A DNA stretch of 9,904 bases from Desulfobacterales bacterium (GCA_018224315.1 JAGTVF010000086.1:1-9904); one strand, 5' to 3'. Positions 1-7,492 are shown, counted from the stretch's first letter. A program made the numbers and translations. The notes: generated from the sequence alone by a model not told the origin.

Positions 1-749
1 GCAGCTTTCTCAATGGATACCGCATCTTCGGCCTCGATCCGGATGTGATCAAACCATGGAATCACCCCGAAGGCGGGCTTTTTTGTTTTTTCCGCAAGCC
101 ATGCCAGGCCGTCTGAAAACAAACCCGGATCGCCCCGGAACCGGTTGATCATAAATCCGGCAATTTGGTCGGAAAAATCCTGGGGCAGGCATTGGAATGT
201 GCCGATGATCTGGGCAAACACCCCGCCCTTGTGGATGTCTGCCACCAGCACCACGGGCGCATCCGCATATTCGGCCATGGGCAGATTTACACAATCCCGG
301 TCCATGAGGTTGACCTCGGCACATGAGCCGGCGCCCTCCATGATCACGGCATCGCACCTGCTGCGCAGCCGGTCAAGGGCTGCGGCCGCTGTTTTGAAAA
401 GCGCGTTTTTTTCCCGATAATAATGTGCCGCCTTCTGATGGCCCGTGGCCTTTCCCATGACCACCACCTGGGAGCCGTTGTCGCCTGCGGGTTTTAACAG
501 CACCGGGTTCATGTCCACATGCGGGGCGGTTTTGGCCGCCTCTGCCTGCACAATCTGGGCCCGGCCCATTTCCAGGCCTTCCGGGGTGACCCCTGAGTTG
601 TTGGACATGTTCTGGGCTTTAAAGGGCATCACACGAAACCCCCGGTTTGCCAGGACCCGGCACATGGCCGCGGCCAGCACGCTTTTGCCCACTTCAGAGC
701 CGGTGCCCAGAAAGGCAAGACACGGTGCGGGTTTTGTTTTTTTTGTCAT
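1..749 (-). CDS. cbiP: Cobyric acid synthase, N-terminal part (cut by window edge)
   Basis: Amidates the b, d, e and g side chains of adenosylcobyrinate a,c-diamide with glutamine and ATP, giving adenosylcobyric acid; cytoplasmic. The frame stays open from the ATG to the window edge (249 codons plus two bases), about half of the usual roughly 490-residue enzyme, so only the ATP-dependent synthetase domain is present. A P-loop variant GTGSEVGKS lies at residues 15-23. The family signature FKAQNMSNNSGVTPEG lies at 43-58, the block around MNPVLLKPAGDNGSQV at 80-95, and EGAGSCAEVNL through DIHKGGVFAQ at 138-180. The glutaminase domain would lie off the left edge. The start forms an ATGA overlap with the cbiH stop and has AGGA five bases upstream (755-758), so it is probably coupled to cbiH. 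Function is near certain from the motifs; the truncation is only due to the window. Confidence 0.95.
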   Translation of the reverse strand, partial: MTKKTKPAPCLAFLGTGSEVGKSVLAAAMCRVLANRGFRVMPFKAQNMSNNSGVTPEGLEMGRAQIVQAEAAKTAPHVDMNPVLLKPAGDNGSQVVVMGKATGHQKAAHYYREKNALFKTAAAALDRLRSRCDAVIMEGAGSCAEVNLMDRDCVNLPMAEYADAPVVLVADIHKGGVFAQIIGTFQCLPQDFSDQIAGFMINRFRGDPGLFSDGLAWLAEKTKKPAFGVIPWFDHIRIEAEDAVSIEKA

Positions 750-1621
750 TTCTGTCCTGCTGCATCAAATTGGAGTTGGTATTTTGCGCCATAACCCCTG
801 GGCGTGATCATGTGAGCCCCGGAGACAAAGGTGTGGCTGTTTCCCACAAAAACCGTTGTCTGCATGTCCGCCTGCGTGCAGTCCAGATCTGCCAGGGTGG
901 TCAGAACAATGTTTTGATTTTCCCGCATGGCCGAGGTGACAAGCCCCACCGGCGTGTTTCCGCTCCGGTGCTGCAATAGGATCTGTTTGGCCGAATCAAG
1001 CTGCCAGTTGCGTTTTTTGCTTCTGGGGTTGTAGAGCACAACGACAAAATCAGCTGCGCCTGCGGCATGCAGACGCTTTTCAATCAGATCCCAGGGCGTG
1101 AGCAGGTCGCTTAGGCTGATCGCGCAGAAATCATGCATCAACGGCGCCCCCAGAAGGGCCGCGCCCGCGCTCAGCGCTGCAATGCCCGGGACCACCTCTA
1201 CAGACACCTGCCCGGTACCTGTTCCAACGGGCACCTGGTTTTGGATGCAGACTTCAAAGACCAGGCCGGCCATGGCGTATATGCCCGGATCACCGCTGCA
1301 GATCAGTGCGCAGCTCCGGCCGGCCTGCACGGTCTCCACGGCCTGCTGCACCCGGTCCACCTCCCGGGTCATGCCCGTGGAAATGACCTTTTGGTTTGTG
1401 ATCAGGGGCTTTACCAGTTCCATGTAAGTGGTGTAGCCGCACACCACCTGCGCGCTTTCAATGACCTGTTTTGCCCGCAAAGACATGTGCTCCGGGCCGC
1501 CGGGCCCGATGCCTACAATAAAAAGTCCAGGGCCGCCACTGCCACTGTGGTGTTTTGGGTCTTCTGTTTGGGTACCAGAATTTGCCCGGACCGGGCGGCT
1601 TTGATGGCTGCTGCTTCGCAT
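746..1621 (-). CDS. cbiH: Cobalt-factor III / precorrin-3B C17-methyltransferase (ring contraction)
   Basis: SAM-dependent tetrapyrrole methyltransferase that methylates C17 and drives ring contraction of cobalt-factor III to cobalt-precorrin-4. The conserved start LFIVGIGPGGPEHMS is at residues 33-47, SGDPGIYAMAG at 109-119, PGIAALSAGAALLGAP at 145-160 followed by a SLSDLLTPW block to 177, LYNPRSKKR near 197-204, and a VFVGNS block near 257-262. The core from residue 33 has normal length (about 259 residues). Residues 1-32 are polar, rich in Ser, Gly, Arg and His, and are read from DNA that in another frame encodes the conserved end of CbiG. No ATG, GTG or TTG lies between the ATG at 1621 and the first conserved residues, and the next ATG (residue 46) would delete the SAM-binding GIGPG motif. 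A weak GGGAG stands ten bases before this ATG. The coordinates therefore give the nearest ordinary start; a frameshifted CbiG-CbiH fusion or a rare ATT start is possible. Function sure, N-terminus unsure. Confidence 0.93.
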   Translation of the reverse strand: MRSSSHQSRPVRANSGTQTEDPKHHSGSGGPGLFIVGIGPGGPEHMSLRAKQVIESAQVVCGYTTYMELVKPLITNQKVISTGMTREVDRVQQAVETVQAGRSCALICSGDPGIYAMAGLVFEVCIQNQVPVGTGTGQVSVEVVPGIAALSAGAALLGAPLMHDFCAISLSDLLTPWDLIEKRLHAAGAADFVVVLYNPRSKKRNWQLDSAKQILLQHRSGNTPVGLVTSAMRENQNIVLTTLADLDCTQADMQTTVFVGNSHTFVSGAHMITPRGYGAKYQLQFDAAGQK

Positions 1622-2562
1622 ATGCTCTTGACTCCCATGTATTTTTCAACTGTTTCAGACGGTGTGGGCACGTCTTTGATTTCAGCCAGCTGGGCCCGAC
1701 TGTAGCCTGTAAGGGGGCGGGCAAAATGCCGGGCCATTTCCCGGAGCCCGGGTTCGTGCGTTTTTTCACAAATGGTGGCAAATTCCCGGATGCTTTTCAC
1801 CGAAAGCCGGTGGCGTGCAAATGCCGAGTACACGGCGTCGCACAACTGAGCGGCGTCTGTGCCGCTGTTTAGCCCCACGCCCACGCAAAGAGAGGCCGGG
1901 CGCAGCACAAGCACGTTTTCCGGCAGATCAGGGCAATAATGACTGACGTATATGCCCGGCCGGCTGCCAAATTCCGGGCTGTCAATGGTCCGGGTCCATG
2001 AACCGAGGCCTGGATCCAGCACCTGGTAGGGATCATAGCGCAGCACGGTTTTGCCGGAAATCAAGGCCATGCTCACCGCCCGGACCGCTTCCGGGTTATC
2101 GGGTGTCAGGCCGTGTTGTTTGGCCAGCAGATCCACTGCCGGCACCCCGGCGCGGTCTGTGGCCGTGGTGATCACCGGGACCGCCCCGGTGATTTCCGCA
2201 ATTTTTTCAGCCCAGGCGTTTGCCCCTCCCAGATGCCCGGAAATCAGGCTGATGGCAAAGGCAGCCGATTCATCCACGGTGACAACAGCCGGATCAACGT
2301 GCTTGGAATCCAGCAGAGGGGCGATCATGCGCACGGCAATGCCTGCGGCCATGACAAACACATGGGCGTCATAGGACCGAAAATGTTTTTCCACTGCCCC
2401 GGCCAGGCTGTCAAAACCAATGGCATCCCCGGGGCTGCCTGCGTTTTTGCCGGCATAAATGGTTACGTTTTCAAGATCGCCGGCAATGCGCCGGGCAATC
2501 CCCGCGCCTTTGGGCGTGACAACCCAAACCGCGATCCCGGGTTTTTGGTTATTTGGATCCAT
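1513..2562 (-). CDS. cbiG: Cobalt-precorrin-5A hydrolase
   Basis: Opens the ring-A delta-lactone of cobalt-precorrin-5A and releases the C20 carbon as acetaldehyde, a step specific to the anaerobic pathway. Counted from the ATG chosen here, the conserved core spans residues 71-117 (MAAGIAVRMIAPLL, then VTVDESAAFAISLISGHLGG). TATDRAGVPAVD follows at 133-144, CVGVGLNSGTD at 226-236, and the C-terminal block SETVEKYMG, CEAAA and ILVPKQKTQNTTVAVA at 302-343. Length 349 residues is typical of two-domain CbiG. The start at 2562 overlaps cbiF by 14 bases and leaves a short lead-in before the first strand (GIAVWVVTPKG); AAGGG is close upstream. An alternative ATG at 2598 would add 12 residues but lacks a clear ribosome-binding site. 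The TAG stop lies inside cbiH, and cbiH is in the -1 frame relative to cbiG; see the junction entry at 1519-1525. Confidence 0.94.
   Translation of the reverse strand: MDPNNQKPGIAVWVVTPKGAGIARRIAGDLENVTIYAGKNAGSPGDAIGFDSLAGAVEKHFRSYDAHVFVMAAGIAVRMIAPLLDSKHVDPAVVTVDESAAFAISLISGHLGGANAWAEKIAEITGAVPVITTATDRAGVPAVDLLAKQHGLTPDNPEAVRAVSMALISGKTVLRYDPYQVLDPGLGSWTRTIDSPEFGSRPGIYVSHYCPDLPENVLVLRPASLCVGVGLNSGTDAAQLCDAVYSAFARHRLSVKSIREFATICEKTHEPGLREMARHFARPLTGYSRAQLAEIKDVPTPSETVEKYMGVKSICEAAAIKAARSGQILVPKQKTQNTTVAVAALDFLL
1519..1525 (-). other. Candidate -1 slippery site at cbiG/cbiH junction
   Basis: On the coding strand the sequence reads C TTT TTA in the cbiG frame, followed by TTG and the cbiG stop TAG. 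A one-base backward slip here would join CbiG (ending ALDFL) directly to IVGIGPGG, the first conserved motif of CbiH. The heptamer resembles the X XXY YYZ slippery pattern but has C rather than T at the first position, so it is not canonical. I did not find a clear downstream stimulatory stem-loop. Low confidence; it rests on the absence of a conventional nearby cbiH start. Confidence 0.22.
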
Positions 2563-3331
2563 GGCCCTTGCGGTATCCGTGGGTAAAGGTTTTGTCATAG
2601 AGCTTGGATGCGGAAAAATCCCGGTTTTTCTGGGCCTCTAAGGCCGGTCCGGCAATGACCAGGGCCTGGCGGGAAATTTGGGCATCTTTCATGCTTTTTT
2701 CCAGGTCTCCGGCTTTTGTCCACAGGATCTTTTCATCCTTGTGCGAGGCCCTGAAGACCACGGCCACAGGGGCATCCGGTCCGTAGTTGGCTGAAAGCAC
2801 ATCCTGGAGCTTGTCTGCAAGACCTGCAGACAGGTAGACGGCCATGCTGGTCTGGTGGGCGGCCAGGGCGGCCAGGTTTTCTTTTTCCGGAACCGGGGTG
2901 CGGCCCTGCATACGCGTTAAGATCAGGCTTTGGCTGACTTCCGGCAGGGTGTATTCCACCTTCAGGGCCGCTGCCGCGGCAAAAGCCGCAGTCACCCCGG
3001 GGATAATGCGGCAGGGCACGCCCTTTTGTTCCAGGACCCGCAGCTGTTCGGCAATGGCCCCGTACAGGGACGGATCTCCCGAGTGCAGCCGCACCACCCG
3101 GTCGCCGTTGAAGTGCGCATCCGCCATCATATCCACAATGGCTTCCAGGTCCATTTTCGCACTGTTTTCCACGCGGGTGTTTTTGCCGGTCCATGCAAGT
3201 ACGGCATCGGGAACAAGTGATCCGGCATAGACCACCAGATCGGCACTTTGCAGCGCGTGCATTCCCTTTACGGTGATCAGCTCTGGATCACCCGGCCCGG
3301 CTCCCACAAACTGCACTGGGTATTGGGTCAT
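2549..3331 (-). CDS. cbiF: Cobalt-precorrin-4 C11-methyltransferase
   Basis: Transfers a methyl group from SAM to C11 of cobalt-precorrin-4, giving cobalt-precorrin-5A, the substrate of the next gene product CbiG. It is a full-length family member (260 residues). FVGAGPGDPELITVKG lies at 8-23, YAGSLV at 35-40, RLHSGDPSLYGAIAEQ at 81-96, PGVTAA at 111-116, LTRMQGRTPVPE at 138-149, and the C-terminal SRQALVIAGPAL at 220-231 with SKLYDKTFTHGYR at 242-254. These distinguish CbiF/CobM from the other pathway methyltransferases. The ATG has AAGGA nine bases upstream (3341-3345). It lies 35 bases after cbiET, and its end overlaps the start of cbiG. No oddities seen. Confidence 0.96.
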   Translation of the reverse strand: MTQYPVQFVGAGPGDPELITVKGMHALQSADLVVYAGSLVPDAVLAWTGKNTRVENSAKMDLEAIVDMMADAHFNGDRVVRLHSGDPSLYGAIAEQLRVLEQKGVPCRIIPGVTAAFAAAAALKVEYTLPEVSQSLILTRMQGRTPVPEKENLAALAAHQTSMAVYLSAGLADKLQDVLSANYGPDAPVAVVFRASHKDEKILWTKAGDLEKSMKDAQISRQALVIAGPALEAQKNRDFSASKLYDKTFTHGYRKGHGSK

Positions 3332-3366
3332 TGTTTCAATTCCTTTTTTTTAGCTTTATCGCATTC

Positions 3367-4584
3367 TCAAGGTTTTTCACCGGTTACAACAAAAACCGGG
3401 TTGTGTGCGGCCATGCGCATGCCCGCAGCCATTTGCGAAGATCGGCTGATTTGAACCTGGACCACTTCTGCGGCAAATCCGAGATGTTTTAAAACAGACA
3501 GGCATGTGCCGAGATTTTCCAGGACCACCACATTGATCACAATCCTGCCCCCCGAAGCCAGCCGGGGACAGGCCCTGGTGAGGATTTCTCCGATGTCTTT
3601 TCCACCGCCGCCCACAAATATTCGGTTCGGATCGGGCAGATCTTGAATTGCCGCAAAAATGTCATCTTCCACCACTTCCACCCGGTTCGGGGCGAATTTT
3701 TCCGCATTTGTGCGGATATCTGCGGCCCGGTTTGGATTTTTTTCCACCGCATAAATCCGGCCGGCGCTTACGAAAAAAGCCGCCTCAATTGCCACGGACC
3801 CGCTTGCCGCCCCAAGGTCCCAGAACACGTCCCCGGGCCGGGGGCAAAGCTTTGAAAACACCACCGCCCGGATTTCCGCCTTGGTGATCATGCCCTGTTT
3901 GTGGGCGTAGCTGTCTTCGGGCAGACCGAAAAAAAGACCCGGGCCGGGCCGGGGGGCGGCTTTGGGATCGAGTATCACAACATTGGGCGTGCGCCAGGTC
4001 TGCCGTACCGCATGGCGGATGTCCGGGTTGTGGATGCACTCATCTTTGCTGCCCATGCGTTCGGCAACCCAGATATCCACATCATTGGAAAAGTCCTGCA
4101 CCACCATTTGGGCCACCCGGTCCGGGCTGTTTTCCGGGTCGGTGAGCACAAACGCCGGTTTTGCCGCGGCCAGGGCCCGGAAAAGGGCGTGCCGGCCGTC
4201 TCTTGCGTGCAGGCTCACGGCCGCGGCCTCCTGCCAGGAGCGATTGATACGCGAAAAGGCGGCTGCCATGGACGAGATGTTGGGATAAACCGTCACTGCA
4301 TCGCCGCCGAAATGCCGGATCAGGGTGGTGCCGATGCCGTAGAAAAGCGGATCTCCGCTTGCCAGCACGGCCACTGTCCCGGATTGCACAAAGGTTTCAA
4401 TATCGGCCAGCACCCCGGACATGGGCGAATCGATTTTGCGCTTTTTGGCCCGATGATCGGCAAACCAGTTGAGATGGCGCTCCGTGCCCACCAGAAAGTC
4501 TGCATTTTCAATGACTTCCAGGTGCCTTTGGGACAGGTCGGCCCGGCCCATGCCCATGCCCACAGCGTGTATGCGGTTTTTCAT
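3367..4584 (-). CDS. cbiET: Fused cobalt-precorrin-7 C5-methyltransferase / cobalt-precorrin-6B C15-methyltransferase (decarboxylating)
   Basis: Two enzymes in one 405-residue chain, as in CobL. The N-terminal CbiE half (about 1-205) is a tetrapyrrole methyltransferase acting at C5, with IHAVGMGMGRADLSQRHLEV at 5-24 and LASGDPLFYGIGTTL at 74-88. The C-terminal CbiT half (about 215-405) methylates C15 and decarboxylates the acetate at C12; it has the class I Rossmann fold, with MITKAEIRAV at 232-241, the SAM loop WDLGAASGSVAIEAA at 255-269, AVEKNP at 279-284, FVGGGG at 323-328 and the closing SRSSQMAAGMRM region at 380-391. The ATG forms an ATGA overlap with the cbiD stop and has AAAGGGG just upstream; an in-frame GTG 33 bases earlier lies inside cbiD and is less likely. 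Both halves look intact. Confidence 0.96.
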   Translation of the reverse strand: MKNRIHAVGMGMGRADLSQRHLEVIENADFLVGTERHLNWFADHRAKKRKIDSPMSGVLADIETFVQSGTVAVLASGDPLFYGIGTTLIRHFGGDAVTVYPNISSMAAAFSRINRSWQEAAAVSLHARDGRHALFRALAAAKPAFVLTDPENSPDRVAQMVVQDFSNDVDIWVAERMGSKDECIHNPDIRHAVRQTWRTPNVVILDPKAAPRPGPGLFFGLPEDSYAHKQGMITKAEIRAVVFSKLCPRPGDVFWDLGAASGSVAIEAAFFVSAGRIYAVEKNPNRAADIRTNAEKFAPNRVEVVEDDIFAAIQDLPDPNRIFVGGGGKDIGEILTRACPRLASGGRIVINVVVLENLGTCLSVLKHLGFAAEVVQVQISRSSQMAAGMRMAAHNPVFVVTGEKP

Positions 4585-5690
4585 AATGCCCCTTTCGCCT
4601 CTGTGCGGTCTGCGCACACACCGCCGTCATAATCAAATATAATTGCGCGGATTTTCAGGTCCGAACCGGCAAAGCCGGCAGCCGAAGCCATCATGCGCCC
4701 GGCCGTGTCTGCAAACACTTCCGGGCAGTGCTCCCGGAGCATGAAAAATGCCTCCCTGGCGGTGTTGGCTCCTGCCACCTGTTGGGCCGATGTTTTGTCC
4801 GGGCATTGCTTTCGCACCCATCCGGCAAGGGTTTCCAGTCCCATGCGGGATTTGGCTGCGTGTGTATGGGGGGCTCCCTGGGCCATTTTTAGGGCCTTGC
4901 CGAAAAATACGGCCAGCACCACCCGGGTGAACCCGTAATCGCGGGCCATGTGCATGGATTTTTCAAAATAGTCCCCGATCTGGACAAAGGCCGGCTCCGG
5001 CAGATCCGAAAACAAGGCCTGGGCGTAACGCTCGCTTCTGCGTCCCGTGGTGCACACTACAATATCGGTTCCTGCGGCCCTGGCTACGGACATGGCCGAG
5101 GAGATGGTGGCAATGTAGGCTTCATGGCTCATGGGTTTGACCACCCCGGTGGTGCCGAGAATGGAGATGCCGCCGATAATTCCGAGCCGGGCGTTTAATG
5201 TGTGCTTTGCGATTTTCTCTCCTTCGGGGACAAAAATTTCAATGGCCGCCCCCCGCGCATCTGCGAAATCATCCAAAACCTGTCTGACCGACTGCCGGAT
5301 CATTTTTTCCGGCCCGGGATTGATGGCCGGGCTGCCCGGGGCCTTTTCCAGCCCGGGCCGGGTAATACGGCCAACACCCGTCCCGCCGGTGATCACAAGT
5401 CCTTTTCCCGGCGCCAGGAGCCTGACCCGGGCGCCGATTTCGGCTCTATGCGTGGCATCCGGGTCATCGCCGGCATCCTTGATCACAGTGGCTGAGGCAG
5501 TGACGCCATCTTCAACAGTGCACCGGTGCACGGCAATGTTGATGAAATCCCCGGTCAGAAGGGCCACCCTGACTTCAGCGGGTGGGTGTGTGTCTATCAG
5601 CGCCAGCACAGCCGCCTTTGCCGCAGCCGCGGCAGCGGTCCCGGTGGTAAAACCGGCTTTGAGTTTGCGTCTGGATTTTTTGCCTGTCAC
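4581..5690 (-). CDS. cbiD: Cobalt-precorrin-5B C1-methyltransferase
   Basis: SAM-dependent methylation at C1 after CbiG has opened the lactone; a marker gene of the anaerobic route and unrelated in fold to the CbiE/F/H/L methyltransferases. Length is 369 residues, normal for the family. LKAGFTTGTAAAAAAKAA lies at 10-27, KDAGDDPDATH at 71-81, GTGVGRITRPGL at 103-114, GSPAINPGP at 119-127, GGISILGTTGVVKPMS at 173-188, CTTGRRSE at 213-220, and a FFGKALKMAQGAPHTHAAK block at 262-280. The start codon is GTG, chosen because GAGGT lies a few bases upstream (5694-5698) and the conserved LKAGFTTG begins nine residues in. It follows the membrane-protein gene by 32 bases and overlaps cbiET by four. No missing residues seen. 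Confidence 0.96.
   Translation of the reverse strand: MTGKKSRRKLKAGFTTGTAAAAAAKAAVLALIDTHPPAEVRVALLTGDFINIAVHRCTVEDGVTASATVIKDAGDDPDATHRAEIGARVRLLAPGKGLVITGGTGVGRITRPGLEKAPGSPAINPGPEKMIRQSVRQVLDDFADARGAAIEIFVPEGEKIAKHTLNARLGIIGGISILGTTGVVKPMSHEAYIATISSAMSVARAAGTDIVVCTTGRRSERYAQALFSDLPEPAFVQIGDYFEKSMHMARDYGFTRVVLAVFFGKALKMAQGAPHTHAAKSRMGLETLAGWVRKQCPDKTSAQQVAGANTAREAFFMLREHCPEVFADTAGRMMASAAGFAGSDLKIRAIIFDYDGGVCADRTEAKGAL
4589..4595 (-). promoter_or_regulatory. Ribosome-binding site of cbiET
   Basis: AAAGGGG on the coding strand ends four bases before the ATG at 4584. It lies inside the last codons of cbiD and supports this ATG over the upstream GTG, with translation coupled to cbiD. Confidence 0.6.
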
Positions 5691-5693
5691 TTG

Positions 5694-5698
5694 ACCTC
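5694..5698 (-). promoter_or_regulatory. Ribosome-binding site of cbiD (GTG start)
   Basis: GAGGT on the coding strand stands three bases before a GTG. It decides for this GTG start, since no in-frame ATG lies near the conserved N-terminus. Confidence 0.6.
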
Positions 5699-5722
5699 AC
5701 ATCCTGCCATTTGAAAGGGGTT

Positions 5723-6772
5723 TTATCCCAAAACACAATAAATTGCGGAGACCGCGATCAGGCTTGCCACCCGGAAAAACTGGCCCATCAGCAGCAACTG
5801 GGCCCCGGTTTTGGGCTGGAAAATGCCCATGTAGCGCGGCAGCTGATGGCGCAGGGCCCGGACCGGAAATGCGATGATATTTCCGGCGATCAGCGCGATC
5901 ACGGTCTGCTTGACAGTGATCACGCCCTGGTCGAGCAGGGCACCGGCTGCGGCAAACCCGGAAGTGAATTCTGCCACAAAGCTTAAGATCACCACGGAAA
6001 AGGCCTCCACGGGCAGGGCCTGGAGGGTTACAGCATGGGCCATCCAGGTGCGAATGGCCTCAAATGCCCCCAGACCGACTGCAAAATATACGGCCGTGTA
6101 AATGGGCACCACATATGTGAGAATGGCGGCAAAACGTCCGGGCAGCCGTTTTTTCAACACCGCCCAGGCCCCTTTCTGCTCCGCTTCGGTCTGCCGGAAC
6201 TTGTCTGCCTGCTCATCATTTCCGGCAGCCGGGGCAACAAAGATCCGGCCCCAGATGACAAAACCCATTGTGCGCAAAAGGGTGGCGGCCAGGGTCAGTG
6301 CGAAATAGATCAGACCGGCGGTCTTTGTCAGGGGCACCACGATGAAAAAAGTCGTGGGCAGATGCAGGAAATAGGCCGGCAGCTGGTTGATAAAATTGGT
6401 GAGAAACATCTGCTGCCGGGTGATTTTGCTGTCATTGTAAAAATCCACCAGCATGGAATTGGCCGCCACCCCTGAAAAAAAGGCCGTGGAAAAAGCTGCG
6501 CTGCAGCGTGTGCCCAGGTTGGCATAGGAAAAAAGCGGTGCTGCCACCGCACCCAGCCGCCGGGTCCAGCCCCTGGATTCAATCACCTGGGCCACGGCCA
6601 GGCCGATTCCGATAAACATACAGAGCCGGGCCAGGGGAATGGCCAGCCGGTCTGCGGCCACCCCGGGCGTGATGGTCTCGATTGCCGCCATGCCGGCGGC
6701 CGCCATGACCGCTGATATCCCCAGGGATATAGCCAGCCGTCGGTATTTGGGTTGTGCTGCCTTTTTACTCAT
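5723..6772 (-). CDS. Polytopic membrane protein, Gate/nucleoside-recognition type, in the cobalamin operon
   Basis: Function not established. The 349-residue protein is very hydrophobic, with about eight likely membrane segments: around 12-31, 42-63, 88-108, 132-148, 152-172, 214-234, 254-280 and 288-303, then a last one near 325-347. A polar loop (about 183-212, NDEQADKFRQTEAEQK and onward) splits it into two halves. The small-residue stretch around AAFSTAFFSGVAANSML (92-108) and the late motif GNIIAFPVRALRHQLP (297-312) resemble proteins annotated as nucleoside recognition or Gate domain. FeoB, an iron(II) transporter, also carries Gate domains. Its place between cbiL and cbiD, overlapping cbiL by eight bases (ATGAGTAA), ties it to cobalamin synthesis. 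My inference is transport of cobalt or of a corrinoid or precursor across the inner membrane, or membrane anchoring of the pathway. There is no ATPase partner and no signal peptide beyond the first membrane segment. Start: ATG with only weak upstream purines, probably translated by coupling. Confidence 0.85.
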   Translation of the reverse strand: MSKKAAQPKYRRLAISLGISAVMAAAGMAAIETITPGVAADRLAIPLARLCMFIGIGLAVAQVIESRGWTRRLGAVAAPLFSYANLGTRCSAAFSTAFFSGVAANSMLVDFYNDSKITRQQMFLTNFINQLPAYFLHLPTTFFIVVPLTKTAGLIYFALTLAATLLRTMGFVIWGRIFVAPAAGNDEQADKFRQTEAEQKGAWAVLKKRLPGRFAAILTYVVPIYTAVYFAVGLGAFEAIRTWMAHAVTLQALPVEAFSVVILSFVAEFTSGFAAAGALLDQGVITVKQTVIALIAGNIIAFPVRALRHQLPRYMGIFQPKTGAQLLLMGQFFRVASLIAVSAIYCVLG

Positions 6773-7490
6773 GTCCGTTTTTTTTCCCGGAGAAAATCAG
6801 GGTCCAGTAGTCCGGGCGCGCAGTTTCAAAATCGTTGATATTTTGAATGATCCGCTCTTCGGGCAGGCTGCAGGAGACGATTCCCACGGAGTTTTCCCGC
6901 CATCCCCGCTCATCAATGGCCCGGGTGATGTCTGCGGCGTTTTTGTAGGCTTTTAAAAATACCACGTTGTCCGCATAATCGCCCATCTCCCGGAGCTTGC
7001 CGCCCCCCTGGCAGCCTGATACGATCAGCAGGGACTGCTCGCCTTCGGCCAGGGGCCGCTGCAGGCGTGCGGCTGCCGCATGATATGATGTTATGCCCGG
7101 CACTGCAACCGTTGGTGCATCCGGTGCGATCCGCCGGAGGTGTCTGGCCAGGTAAGAGTAGGTGGAATAGGTCAGGCAGTCGCCAAGGGTTATAAACGCG
7201 GCATTTTTGCCCTGATCCAAAGTTTGGGCCACGATTTGCGCGTTTTTCTCCCAGGCCTGTTTCAACACCTTTTCATCCTTGCTCATGGGAAATCCCAGAT
7301 TATGGATCTCCGCGCTGTCCGGGATATGGGGCCGGGCAATGGAGACCGCCAGGCTGTAATCGTTTTTGGTAGAACTGGCCGTGTAGACCACATCCATCTG
7401 CGCCAGGATCCGGACCGCCTTGAGGGTGATCAGCTCAGGGTCTCCGGGGCCCACGCCGATGCCGTAAAGTGTTCCATATGGGTTTTCCAT
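6765..7490 (-). CDS. cbiL: Cobalt-factor II C20-methyltransferase
   Basis: Methylates C20 of cobalt-sirohydrochlorin (cobalt-factor II), the first committed corrin methylation after cobalt insertion; SAM-dependent and cytoplasmic. Length of 241 residues is typical. YGIGVGPGDPELITLKAVRI lies at 9-28, the substrate-side stretch VVYTASSTKNDYSLA at 34-48, LGDCLTYSTYSYL at 102-114, VPGITSYHAAAARL at 130-143, and a VVFLKAYKN block near 176-184. The YST signature separates CbiL/CobI from the other methyltransferases. The usual GDP of the second motif is GDC here (Cys105). AAGGAG (7498-7503), within the last codons of cbiC, stands seven bases before the ATG, and the two genes are two bases apart. The end overlaps the membrane-protein gene by eight bases. 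Confidence 0.95.
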   Translation of the reverse strand: MENPYGTLYGIGVGPGDPELITLKAVRILAQMDVVYTASSTKNDYSLAVSIARPHIPDSAEIHNLGFPMSKDEKVLKQAWEKNAQIVAQTLDQGKNAAFITLGDCLTYSTYSYLARHLRRIAPDAPTVAVPGITSYHAAAARLQRPLAEGEQSLLIVSGCQGGGKLREMGDYADNVVFLKAYKNAADITRAIDERGWRENSVGIVSCSLPEERIIQNINDFETARPDYWTLIFSGKKNGHE

Positions 7491-7492
7491 AA

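Noticed and set aside
49..357. Minus-strand open frame of 102 codons
   Set aside because: It lies in another frame inside cbiP, whose own frame is clearly coding by conserved motifs. Its Gly/Arg/Cys-rich sequence is typical of a GC-rich shadow.
1133..1705. Plus-strand open frame of 190 codons opposite the cbiG/cbiH junction
   Set aside because: Antisense to conserved parts of both genes, and the His/Gly-rich translation resembles no family I know.
3901..4632. Plus-strand open frame of 243 codons opposite cbiET
   Set aside because: It is antisense to a gene with strong motifs through both domains; long antisense frames are common with this codon bias. No domain recognised.
5131..5694. Plus-strand open frame of 187 codons opposite cbiD
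   Set aside because: Low-complexity Ala/Ser/Pro-rich translation, antisense to well-conserved CbiD.
5687..5710. Seven-codon minus-strand frame ending on the cbiD start (AAG TGA over GTG)
   Set aside because: It could suggest a coupling leader peptide, but there is no ribosome-binding site in front of it and so short a frame is expected by chance.
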